Both the position numbers and the translations under genes were made by a program. The notes under the pieces are model-generated. The model was not told the DNA's origin. It made no database searches and worked only from the letters and a program-made list of their open reading frames with translations. From the NCBI GenBank assembly GCA_033557685.1, contig JAWQRN010000564.1:1-28353 (forward strand): DNA of 28,353 nt, read 5' to 3'. Origin of the DNA: Sperchopsis tessellata (lineage: Eukaryota; Arthropoda; Insecta; Coleoptera; Hydrophilidae). Within the stretch, counting starts at the first letter, position 1. The number at the start of each line of letters is the position of its first letter. This document shows positions 19,626-28,353 of this stretch, in pieces.

Positions 19626-19839
19626 GATGTTATACTGAACACAAGAAAAAAAAGTGAAATATTTTGTCGCTGTATGATATCTTCATACACATTTTATATT
19701 TTTTATTGCACATGATCCTTAGTAAAATGTCTTTGCTTAGATTTAACATGTTTTACATGTTTATCCGTTATCCGTCTACAAACCTACCTGTAACAAAAAA
19801 ACTGTACGTGTTACAGTATTTAGCATATCATTTTCGGAT

Positions 19840-20828
19840 TTAGGACCACAAAAGACTATTTTCATCAATGTTACTTCAAAAAAGTTTAAATATGTGTCAA
19901 TTTCCTTACATTAATTAATGTAGTTCTCCAAATTTGTATCCCCTGAAGTTCAAGATTAAGTTTATTAATTTTTGACATTATGTCTGTAAGAAACGCTAAA
20001 TCAGATAACCAGGTATGTTCACTAAGTTCTTCATAAGTTTTGTTTCTGGACACTACGAACTGTTTTATCTCTGGTAGAAGCATTAAAATCGTTGTAGGAT
20101 TTTTCCCTTACTAATTTTAAGCCATCTAATTTCAGAATGTTACACTAAAGCTCCGTACTCAGCATCAAGTTCATAAGTCAGTATTTTGAATAATCTGCTC
20201 TAAAGTTGTTTAGCACAAATAGAATTTAAAATTTTTAGAACAACCTTCATGATGTGTTCATAATGTAGCACTTTTGCACATAATGCCAGTAGAAGTGGAA
20301 ACATTTTGGAAACTCAGCATTATTCTTACATAATGCGATGAAGCCAACACCAGAACCAATCATGGCAGATGCACCTTTTGTTGTTATGGACATGGTTTTT
20401 TAAGGGGCAGATTAATTTCTTTAATTTGGTTTTTAATAACGTTTTACGTCTTTCCCACGTGCACTTCCTTTTAGTGGCAAAAACCGACAATATATCTGCT
20501 TTTACTGAGCAATCATTAAAAGTCATCCTTATAAAAATATTTATTTGAGCTGTTTTGCAGATCTCTGTTGATTCATCACACTGTAAACTTAGAAAAACTA
20601 ATTTTTGTAAATTATGTTTTGTGCTTTGATATTTTTAAACATTGCTTCTGTTCTACGAGTTACCGAATTTCTGGATAATTGAACTTTTTGGATAGCTGAT
20701 ATAATATCATTCTTATTTTTAAATTCTTGAAACATTGTCTCTGATGCAACAAGCATTGCCAATCACGGTTTCCTGTTTTATTTACTCAGACTCATGGATT
20801 TGGTGAAAGGTTCATCAGTTTTACCGTA
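19840..20828 (-). pseudogene. hAT transposase, N-terminal and catalytic part
   Basis: In minus-strand order: MLVASETMFQEFKNKNDIIS, VQLSRNSVTRRTEAMF, LQCDESTEICKTAQINIFIR with the first catalytic Asp (near 20565), then in another frame GASAMIGSGVGFIALCKN with the DGA-type motif (near 20360), and the open segment 20083-19886 with LLPEIKQFVVSRN, EHTWLSDLAFLTDIMSKINK and LNLELQG. This is the ZBED5/GTF2IRD2-like hAT core. Frameshifts separate the blocks. Its C-terminal domain lies at 17519-18060. The right edge at about 20828 abuts a LINE, and the element's 5' end, zinc finger and right terminal repeat are not seen. Confidence 0.9.
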
Positions 20829-22400
20829 TTGCTGTACAATGACGCTACTACTATTGGGAAAACAAACAATCTACTGATGTTTGAGGTAAGATTGTCGGGG
20901 CATACGGCAGGGCTATCCACTGTCTGGACACCTATTTGTCTTGACAGCTGAACGTCTTCTGTGTCAAATGAGGAGGAATATAATAATGAATTCCTATTTC
21001 ACGGTGATCCTGGTGATAATTTGGTTGTGTCCGCTTATGCGTGGACGTATTTACTAATATGGACGATTTTCCAGCTCTGTTCTGAATGTTGAAAAATCCA
21101 TGGGATACTGGACTGGCGCATGGAGGGGAAGATTAGACCAACCACTGGGATTCCATTGGACGAGTGAAAAGATTAAAATTCTTGGTGATACCCTAGTTCA
21201 CAATTGTGACATTGTAACCAATGATAGCCTCAATTGCCTACAGGAAACTAAGGAGAGTATGTGGAAGGTGGAAGAAGATAATGCCTTTATTATCTTATGA
21301 GGAAAGAGTATCCATTCTCAATAAGGTCATAGCTCCATTCATCTGGTACCATTTACATGTTATCCCTTTTACAGACATGCAGCTTGATAACCTTAAAAAA
21401 AATACTAATCAACAGCTTCTGATATGGCAAAAAGCATTGGATCCCCAAAAAAATTCTATGCTATAAGAGAAATATTTTTAGAACGAGTGTGGCATATAAA
21501 TTTCTACTCAACAGTGATTCTTCTAGTTGGATACAAATGACTAATTACTAACTTGGTAAACACCGAGGATTCAACCTGGGCTGGTAAAACTTCTACCTAA
21601 CAGACGAAACTATACGTGTAGATACATATCTATTTTCCACAAACAAATTTTGCAAATGAAGGGCACAATTCGATAGAGGATGTGATCATCACTTCAAGAT
21701 TTACTAATGATCCTTTGAGTACTAATATCTTCCTACCCGGTTTTCAAACATGTTACCTGTGTCCTCTACTGGGTTTTTATACAATAGCAGACTTATTCAA
21801 CAGGAGAGTCTTGATTGATGTTGGCCAGATTGGAAGGATCTTTGGACATCAAATACTTTTCACAGATAACCTCACAGAAATTGAAAGAAGAGTGGACACA
21901 ATATTTATTGATTGTTTGGGAAGCCATGGATCTGGTAAATATATCTGGAATATCGTGGAACCCATCACATAGTAGAGGAGGACTTTCACAGATTGATTCT
22001 CTGGAGATCTATTGTGCTAATGAAATATAATGTTATGGAGCCTCTTAGAGGAAGTTCGTCACATGACCTGGTTTGGGAAGACAAAATGCAATATGTTGGA
22101 GATTTGCAAAGAATTAACTTGCGGATCCAGTGTTTGCTCATAGATGTGGGTATATTGCCACGTATAACTGCCTGTGGTGTGACATGCGAGGCACAGAATG
22201 GCATATGATGGTTGAATGTACCGCTTGCAGAAATAGTATGGAACGTGGTAAAACCCTTATTTAGGAGAATTGTAGGCCGAAGTCTTCAGATGGAGGATAT
22301 TTACATGGGTCTAACGAGTAATGTCAGACATAGTAGTCTGGCGGGTTTTCTTATAAATAAATTCAAATCCATCATCTACTAGTTTAACATGAAGTTTCGT
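20829..22400 (+). pseudogene. 5'-truncated LINE: reverse transcriptase C-terminal part and zinc knuckle
   Basis: The relic begins inside the reverse transcriptase with LYNDATTIGKTNNL, then RGIRQGYPLSGHLFVLTAER, then the YADD region, where VSAYA is followed by a small lesion before DVFTNMDDF (21030-21065). It continues with LNVEKSMGYWTGAWRGRLDQ, PLGFHWTSEKIKILGD, YEERVSILNKVIAPFIWYHL and a C-terminal zinc knuckle near 22140 (CLWCDMRGTEWHMMVECTAC). The 'G-x-W-x-G-x-WRGR...PLG-x-x-W' signature points to an L1/Tx1-like clade, but this is tentative. Frameshifts occur at about 21300, 21470 and 22135. The adenine-rich 3' end (AATAAATAAAGAATAC) lies near 22482. Confidence 0.82.
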
Positions 22401-22756
22401 AAGGAAAAGATTATAATTCACTACCCTGACTGACTGGTTTTAAATTCCGTACGATCGAGAATATTGAAAGAGTGTTTATTGAATAAATAAAGAATACTTT
22501 GGATAAATTCAATAAAACTTGGAGCTAGAGAAGATGCTGTGTTCACTCGACAATGATGCCCTCATAATAAAAGTTTAAAAGAAGAAAAGAACTCGAATGA
22601 GACTTGCTGTATGATAGAAAGAGTGACAAATAACATAGTGATAAGAAAATTTGTCATGTAAATTTAAATGTAAACTAATATGTGGTTATGTAAATACTTA
22701 GGTTTAATTGTGAAAGAAGTTAAAAAAACGTGGTAATTACTAAAGAAAAAATAATA
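22401..22756 (+). other. LINE 3' tail and AT-rich sequence
   Basis: This is probably the 3' untranslated part of the LINE to about 22500, followed by intron sequence with no feature I recognise. Confidence 0.35.
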
Positions 22757-22757
22757 A

Positions 22758-22796
<39 letters not shown>

Positions 22797-22803
22797 CATA
22801 TAA
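22757..22803. repeat. (TA)n microsatellite
   Basis: An almost pure run of TA dinucleotides, interrupted twice by TACATA. It creates a spurious Tyr-Ile-rich ORF on the minus strand. Confidence 0.95.
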
Positions 22804-23034
22804 AAATACTGAGTAGGAAAGGATGTCAAAACGAATAAGAGATAGCAGTCTTAATTGGTGCAGGCCGTGGCTGTAATAAAAAACACACACACCCCAACTC
22901 ATCCATTTGCAATGACACAAAATGGAAAAGTGGTATTATGTTGTTAAAACTTAGAGCTATCATATCATAGCAGGCCTGGAAATAAACAATGGGAATTTGT
23001 CACTGCATTACTTATCTGTCATTTCATTACTGTT
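22804..23034. other. No feature recognised
   Basis: Intron sequence between the microsatellite and the next transposon relic. It may contain that element's left end, but no terminal repeat was identified. Confidence 0.3.
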
Positions 23035-23762
23035 TGTCAAAATGCCACTGACTGCAACAACAATTGAAATGTTTTGTTTGTTTTGAAAAAACACGGTAGT
23101 GGAAGGGGCCGTAATGCACATCGAGAAGAGCACATTCATCAGCTTCTTTTGGCTAGTCACGTCAAAAGATTGTGCTTCAATACTTCAAAATGTATCCGTA
23201 CCACATCCGGTATGTACGCACCTTGAATCAACGGGACTATGAATCTCATTTTGAGTTTATAAATTGTTTGTGAACAATTTGAGAATCATGAGAATTTTCT
23301 CGATCGATGGGTATTTAGTGATGTGGCGACTTTTCATGTGCCGGGGGGAGTAAATATCCATAATACAACCATTTGGATTACCGAAAACCCTCACGCTCAT
23401 TACGAAGAACAGTGTGCAAGTCCAAAAGTAAAATTTTTGGTGCACAGTAATACACGATGTGGTGAGTAATTTTTCTTTGCGGAGGCAAAAATCATCTGAC
23501 GATCGTACTTGGATATGCGTGAACTGTTTTCCATCCCTCAACTGCAAGATAATGGAGTGTGATTTTTGAGCAAGACAATGCTTCTACTCACTGGTCTATT
23601 GTAGTACGCAACTTCTTAAATGAAGTCTTGGTGGACTATTTCTTGGCCTCCTGATTCACCACATCTTATGCCTCCTGACTTTTTTTGTATGGGTTTACGT
23701 AAAAAACATTGTCTATGCACAACATCCAACTAATGAAGATGATTTGTGGAAAATCACTGCGG
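23035..23762 (+). pseudogene. IS630/Tc1/mariner-superfamily transposase relic (DUF4817-group)
   Basis: In order on the plus strand: FENHENFLDRWVFSDVATFH, VPGGVNIHNTTIWITENPHA, HYEEQCASPKVKFLVHSNTR, a stop, FFFAEAKI, then FEQDNASTHWSIVVRNFLNE, VLVDYF, and after a frameshift SWPPDSPHLMPPDFF. The SDEATFH-like first acidic motif (here SDVATFH), QDNA-x-x-HW second motif and WPP-x-SP-x-x-x-P-x-DFF third motif make a DDD/E catalytic triad. This family is very common in insect genomes and usually carries a DUF4817-like DNA-binding domain, of which only traces could remain before 23200. Confidence 0.82.
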
Positions 23763-23766
23763 TGCA

Positions 23767-23800
23767 GTGCAGTGAATTCATTCGTTGCAATAATATCATT
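23767..23800 (+). repeat. PLE terminal-repeat scrap
   Basis: Its first 21 bases are identical to 12286-12306, and the next dozen are partly similar (CAATAATATCAT against AAGTAACATCAC). The rest of the unit, including the GAAA core, is missing. It directly follows the IS630-type relic. Confidence 0.6.
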
Positions 23801-24039
23801 TGATCACCTAAGTAGCCAACCTAAAACATGCAAATATCTTAATGATTTCTGAAGAAATATGTATCCATCAAAATAACGTACAATTGGTGGTTGTTTTAAG
23901 TATTTGTGATTCGAAGTATTACAACAAAGGGTGAAAAAACCGCGCATTTTTAAGTCCATTTTTCATTATTTTCAGGGACCAAAGATAAAGTACTTTTTTT
24001 ACAATTACACTCTGTTCTTGAGCATGAAAATTTATTTTG
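23801..24039. other. No feature recognised
   Basis: AT-rich intron sequence without recognisable coding or repeat structure. Confidence 0.35.
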
Positions 24040-24320
24040 TAAACTCGTTGTGCAGGCCATGCTTCTAGAACTGTGTTTGCTTTGAATAGTATGATACACG
24101 TGTCTTAATGAATAGCTAAATCGTATTCGGGTTTTGATGGCTCATAGATTTGTGATAATAGTTATCAATACTTTCTGACTGAGATTTTGCTGCCAATGCG
24201 CTTCTGTGCTTTTGTGCTTTCATGTCGTCTGATATGGAAGATTTTCTACCACTGGCACTAGAAAATTTTGACTGACATATACTGCATTGTACTAAAGTGC
24301 TTATTCACTGAAGTGAGTTC
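24040..24320 (-). pseudogene. hAT transposase N-terminal zinc-finger fragment
   Basis: Minus-strand reading gives VQCSICQSKFSSASGRKSSI, SDDMKAQKHRSALAAKSQSE and SIDNYY. Cys-x2-Cys with His-x-x-x-x-KH-x-x-AL-x-AK after it is a BED/C2H2-like finger found at the N-terminus of many hAT transposases. The upstream His is replaced in part (SDDMKAQKH, where relatives often have H-x-x-x-x-KH). No catalytic core follows downstream on this strand before the next element, so it is a 5' piece only. Confidence 0.7.
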
Positions 24321-24764
24321 TCTGAAATAAGTTCGTAATTAATTTACAATATGAACAAAAATACAAAGCATTTTAAAATATAACTTTTTATTTAATAACG
24401 CAGTAAGCAGTACATAATAATAAAAGTGAGCAATGTTTCGAAAATATGTAGTAATGTCGAAAACTTCAATATTTCGTTTATCACTAATCACAGTCCAGGT
24501 TGCATATTTGTATTGAGGATTCAGTAAAGGCTAGTCTTAAAAAACTGACAATGTAAGAGGAGTTGAGTCCTGTCGAGCGAAATTTAAGCGTGAAAGTTGA
24601 AATTAAAATCTGGCAACAAAACATCGAGAGCGCCGAGAAGAGTTTTGTGCTCAGGCTTCTTTGTGATTACCCTGTAGCAAGATAAGCGGAATTTTAATAG
24701 AACAATTGTAGCTCTTGTGTCGTATTCATTATTTTATAACTTTAAGGAAGAAATACAGAATCGG

Positions 24765-24850
24765 GGGGGACAAAAATAAGCTGGGACACAAGTCTTATTT
24801 CGGGTAATTCCCCGGAAATTGGGGACGAATGGTCACTTTACCCTATATAC
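24765..24850 (-). repeat. hAT 5' terminal sequence belonging to the zinc-finger fragment
   Basis: On the minus strand: TAGGGTAAAGTGACCATTCG, then TCCCC with repeated CCGGGGAA and GTGTCCCAG...GTCCCCCC blocks. Termini reading CAGGGTGACCATTCGTCCC followed by several GTCCC/GGGAC repeats are typical of one widespread hAT group. It lies about 500 bp upstream of the finger and in the same orientation, so the two probably belong together. Confidence 0.6.
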
Positions 24851-26883
24851 AAATTAAATAATATTAACTGGAAAATTCCCATAATTTCATCATTAATTAT
24901 TGCAAATACTATTATAACCGGAAATATGTAATTGTCCAAAAATTGCAGCCTTCTTATACTCCCAATATATGCTAAGCACATGAAAAGAAACTTAAAAATT
25001 GGGTCTCGTCTTGTACACAGGTATATATGTTAATTTACACAGATGTATATGGAAATATAATTTATTAATTTAATATGTACTAGCTACAGGAATAAATCCA
25101 ATAATTAAACAACAAATCAAATCAGCTTAGCAACAGAAACATTTCAACAGCGATTCTGAAACATAAATATAACTTTACATAATTGAATTAAAATAGAACT
25201 ATTATGAAACTAAACTAAATTTCAATATGAAAAATTAAGTTTATTATAAATTAATAAAATCTAAAAAATGTTCTTAACCGAATTAAAGAGAAAGAAAGAG
25301 TTGAAATTAAAAGGGAATTCTTAATATTAAATAACACCATAAGGAGATTTGTTTATTTCCGTTTGATTAACCTAGAAGAAGATATAATTCACAGGTTTTG
25401 ACTTTTGACTGGTTGCTATGTTTTAATTTATAATATACTTAATAAATATAAATAATTTTGAAATATGCTATCAATAGCATGGTAGGAAATAAAAATGCCA
25501 AAACAATCCTACACTGACAACCATGTAAGCAATAATAAATTACTAAATAAATGTTCATATAAAACAATTTGAATGTGGAATTAAATTTAATGAAATTTTA
25601 TTCGAACTGAATGCTGCTATTGGACCACTTTGATTATATATTTTATAAAATTTAAATACTTGACTCGGCGGTGATTTTTTGCTGTGACTTCGGGTATTTA
25701 TCGATATTGTATGTAGAATACTTGAAGCATTTTATGTCTGTCTATTACGGAAACAAACTATATTCCTTAAACAGATTTGGCATTAATCTGTAGAAGGATT
25801 TTGATTTAAAGTTTCCTAGGGCTATTGCACTGTGCTTATCTCTCACATTTAGCTTACATTTGGTCCTTTGTTTATATGAACGAAGTTGAATACCATACTG
25901 TACGAAGGTTAAGCTGCACAGAGGATGCAGTTTCACTGATGTTCTTTAAAACACCATGTCTGCAGCATTCATACTGGTGTTCAGCAGCTGTTACAATATG
26001 CTGTAATATTGTAGTCAGAAGTAAAATATACCTAAACTATTCTACACTGGCAACGTGGATGCAATATTAAAATAATCTTGATTATTTTGTTGGTTTTGGA
26101 AGCAATACTGTCAAACATTAACCTCCTCTAATTCTTATGGTTTTTATTTGTCCATCTTACTATTATTTGGTCTAGTGTTAAAAATCATGTGATATTTTTC
26201 CCTTTCCCTATTTTTGATCCTCCTGCTTGTTTTTAATTTGCATATGTTTAAACTTTATGCATATGTTTAAACTTTAAAGCAAAATACGGAGCAGACTAAA
26301 ATATTGACATTGTTACTATTACATACTGACATTGTATATCTTAGGAAAGATCTACTGATAAACAATTACACTTGAGGACATTTGTGATGAAGATGACAGA
26401 GGTGTCTTCATGGGTGGGTGTTTTTTTATAATGATTTTGGTTTTTAATTAATTGTTAGTTTGCTTTTTTATTTTTGAAAAGTATTATATCTTTTAAATAT
26501 ATATTTATCTATAATAATATTTATCAATCATGCAAATTTACGTAAGATATTTTTATTTCAAATTATTTCAACATTGAATGAAGCTATCAATTGCAATAGG
26601 TACAATACAAATTAAAATAATTCTAAACATTTTCACAATCTAAATTACATACATAAATAAATAATTATATTTGCATTTTTTTCATTAAATTTCGATTATC
26701 TTGAAAACTATCTATGTCAGGATCATTCTAAATTGCTTTTTTCTACATAACTTTCTTGTCTTTCCAGTTTCCTCCACTTATATTTTCTTTTACTCTCTTA
26801 ATTATAAAGGACAATTTACAATTTTAATTATCTACATATTGTTCTTTAGAGACTTCGATCATTAATGAAATTGTTTTTATCAG
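24851..26883. other. AT-rich end of the giant intron, no gene recognised
   Basis: Apart from the small tandem duplication at 26240-26277 I see no coding segment with a recognisable motif. ORFs at 25745-25936 and 25825-26070 overlap on opposite strands and show no family signature. The stretch ends in the T-rich tract and CAG of the final splice acceptor. Confidence 0.45.
26240..26277. repeat. Two-copy 19-bp tandem repeat
   Basis: The unit GCATATGTTTAAACTTTAT is followed at once by a second copy differing only in its last base. It looks like a recent slippage duplication. Confidence 0.9.
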
Positions 26884-27216
26884 ATGCGGATTGCAGATAT
26901 GGCTATACAGTTGGAATCAGCTAGATTATTGGTTTGGAGAGCAGCTATTTTATGTGATCAACCTGCCCGTTCTACTAAAGAGTCTTCAATGGCAAAACTT
27001 GCTGCTAGTGAAGCTGCAACATCTATTTCTCACAGTGCCATTCAAATACTTGGTGGAATGGGTTACATTTCAGATATGCCTGTGGAAAGATACTACCGGG
27101 ATGCTAGAATAACAGAAATATATGGTGGAATATCAGATATCCAAAAACTACTTATTGGTGATTTGGTGATAAAACAATATGATGATATGATTAAATATGT
27201 TTCCGAACCAGCATAG
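26884..27216 (+). CDS. Short-chain acyl-CoA dehydrogenase-like, terminal exon
   Basis: This exon encodes the last 110 residues: [80 protein letters not shown] and a tail ending SEPA, then TAG. The QILGG FAD-contact motif and the [10 protein letters not shown] segment are kept. In SCAD and most relatives the next residue is the catalytic Glu (Tyr-Glu-Gly-Thr-Ser), the base that takes the alpha proton. Here codon 27124-27126 is GGT (Gly) and the Thr is Ile. Two base changes from GAA or GAG are needed, so a single miscall does not explain it. The frame is otherwise intact. It may be a diverged paralogue rather than the main SCAD gene. Confidence 0.96.
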   Translation: MRIADMAIQLESARLLVWRAAILCDQPARSTKESSMAKLAASEAATSISHSAIQILGGMGYISDMPVERYYRDARITEIYGGISDIQKLLIGDLVIKQYDDMIKYVSEPA

Positions 27217-27250
27217 ATAAATTTGTTTTTCAGTACAAAACAATGTATTT

Positions 27251-27282
27251 AATAAATTAATTTGGTTTGCAAGTATAATAAA
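27251..27282 (+). terminator. Polyadenylation signals of the dehydrogenase gene (probable)
   Basis: AATAAA occurs at 27251-27256 and again at 27277-27282, 35 and 61 bases after the stop codon. A T-rich stretch that could act as downstream element is not obvious, and AATAAA is frequent in such AT-rich DNA. Confidence 0.55.
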
Positions 27283-28353
27283 CTTTATATGCATCATCAC
27301 ATATATAAGATTATATTAAAATCTGTTGAGTGGGAGATTATAATTGCAGTTATAATAACAGCAAAACATTTTTCGGTTCAAACTTTGAACGGTTCTTCTT
27401 CCAATATGAATAATCTTAGTGATACGTTGTAACTTTTTTGTGTTTTACAAACTACATGCAATAATATTTTCGCTACCTCACTTAGTTTTCACAACTTAAG
27501 TGACTATTTTCATATAATATATTTTACCAGTCTGAAAAATGATTGGGTTGCATATTCTGTAAATATTATCAGATGAAGCTACATATATAATTTTGGATTT
27601 TAGGAAAGGTCGCTAATAAAATATTGAAATAGTCAGTTTGTATACTATATATTTTGGTAAAAAGTTAAATTGAAATTGACAATAATTTGGTACCAAATAC
27701 ATGCACAAATTTTAGGTTTAGCAAGTAGGTTTGTAATGTTTAGTTATTACTGAATGCATAGTATGCATAGTATAATTGTAAATCAATTGGTGCTTGGATA
27801 TTTTGATATAAAGTTTTTAATTAAAATAAATGTAAAATAAGTAAATAAATTTAAAATTATGGATAAGTTAGTGTTATTTTTCTTTGTATATTCTATAAAT
27901 ATACTTACTATGTTTTTATACTTGTGTATCATTTTCATGAAGGTTTATTTTATTTCATATCTGTAAGTGCCTAATAATTTTTTCACTCATTATGTTTTTA
28001 TACTTTTGTACCATTTTTATGAAGATTTTTTTATATCTGTTAGTGCTTATTAATTGTTATATTTTTAAAATCATTTTAATAGAATAACAAGGAATGAATA
28101 TATGATAACCTACCACTGTGGACAATTTGACCGAAATCGAAAACTCCAATTTTGTACACTTTTGTTACATTTAAGTCCGGTATCGAATAACTAACAAGTG
28201 GATGACCCAACTAAATTTCTTCATTTCTGTAATGCAGATGTTTATTGAGGGAAACAAATCTACCTTAGAACAATAAAAATAATGATAACATTACTTCTCA
28301 CATCCGCCAATGTAGAAGTAACATTAAATTAATATGTATATATACATATATAT
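27283..28353. other. Intergenic AT-rich sequence downstream of the gene
   Basis: No coding region is recognised. It contains the 82-bp tandem duplication at 27909-28057 and ends in a short TATA-rich run. Confidence 0.45.
27909..28057. repeat. Diverged tandem duplication, period 82 bp
   Basis: TATGTTTTTATACTTGTGTA at 27909 recurs as TATGTTTTTATACTTTTGTA at 27991, and the likeness continues through CATGAAGGTTT/TATGAAGATTT and TATCTGTAAGTGCCT/TATCTGTTAGTGCTT. Copies differ by substitutions and small gaps. Confidence 0.85.

Larger units (their letters stand above)
3408..26883 (+). other. Giant intron (23,476 bp) packed with transposon relics
   Basis: The donor is GTAATT at 3408 and the acceptor is the CAG ending at 26883, preceded by a T-rich tract. 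Both flanking exons are in phase 0 and join directly into the family pattern (QMQAVK then [16 protein letters not shown]). Everything listed between these coordinates lies inside this one intron. Roughly two thirds of it can be assigned to recognisable mobile elements. Confidence 0.9.

Noticed and set aside
18055..19812. GTAC...TTTTTGTT at 18055 and its inverse near 19807 as terminal repeats of the inserted element
   Set aside because: The match is short, AT-rich and not supported by a clear target duplication.
16780..22400. One LINE split by the hAT element (endonuclease left, reverse transcriptase right)
   Set aside because: The endonuclease piece and the reverse-transcriptase piece look like different clades, and several hundred residues between them are missing.
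22720..22920. Minus-strand ORF with a Tyr-Ile repeat protein
   Set aside because: It is created by the (TA)n microsatellite.
25745..26070. Two overlapping ORFs on opposite strands (63 and 81 codons) as possible genes or a LINE tail
   Set aside because: Neither shows a recognisable motif, and overlapping open frames of this size are expected by chance.
1..28353. tRNA, rRNA, CRISPR arrays, or a multi-gene defence or biosynthetic cluster
   Set aside because: None was seen; all recognisable coding sequence is either the dehydrogenase gene or mobile-element remnants.

Overview
This is a window of an arthropod nuclear genome, most likely an insect. It is AT-rich, has spliceosomal introns with GT-AG borders, and is dominated by decayed transposable elements of types common in insects. 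I see no bacterial features: no operons, no rRNA or tRNA genes, no CRISPR.

The only host gene I can support lies on the + strand. Its last three coding exons are at 2713-2850, 3238-3407 and 26884-27216. Together they encode the C-terminal 213 residues or so of an acyl-CoA dehydrogenase that most resembles the mitochondrial short-chain enzyme (SCAD/ACADS). Earlier exons lie left of the window. The last two exons are separated by an intron of 23,476 bp. The reading frame is open across all three exons, yet the position of the family's catalytic glutamate (Tyr-Glu-Gly-Thr) reads Tyr-Gly-Gly-Ile.

The introns are a graveyard of mobile elements. From left to right: a mariner transposase with one nonsense codon (1-873, -); a Tc1-like relic (1.5-1.75 kb, -); a BEL/Pao integrase tail (4.15-4.48 kb, -); a tandem Penelope-like (PLE) composite (about 4.6-7.56 kb, +); a BEL/Pao gag (7.56-8.55 kb, -); a second mariner (8.83-9.6 kb, -); a third PLE scrap (9.6-10.0 kb, +); a PIF/Harbinger transposase (-) with a divergent MADF-like ORF (+) (10.0-11.1 kb); a Gypsy element (11.2-13.7 kb, +); a Jockey-type LINE with ORF1 and endonuclease but no reverse transcriptase (14.2-16.0 kb, +); an endonuclease piece of another LINE (16.8-17.5 kb, +); a hAT element (17.5-20.8 kb, -) split by a repetitive gene of an uncharacterised family (18.25-19.6 kb, +); a 5'-truncated LINE (20.8-22.4 kb, +); an IS630/Tc1/mariner-superfamily relic (23.0-23.8 kb, +); and a hAT 5' end (24.0-24.85 kb, -). 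Every element carries stops, frameshifts or deletions, so none looks autonomously active.

The observations most worth following are the missing catalytic glutamate in an otherwise intact enzyme gene, a PLE-associated motif recurring at several places with partial hammerhead-ribozyme character, and the three-level nesting at 16.8-20.8 kb. I did not find convincing evidence for a new multi-gene system.
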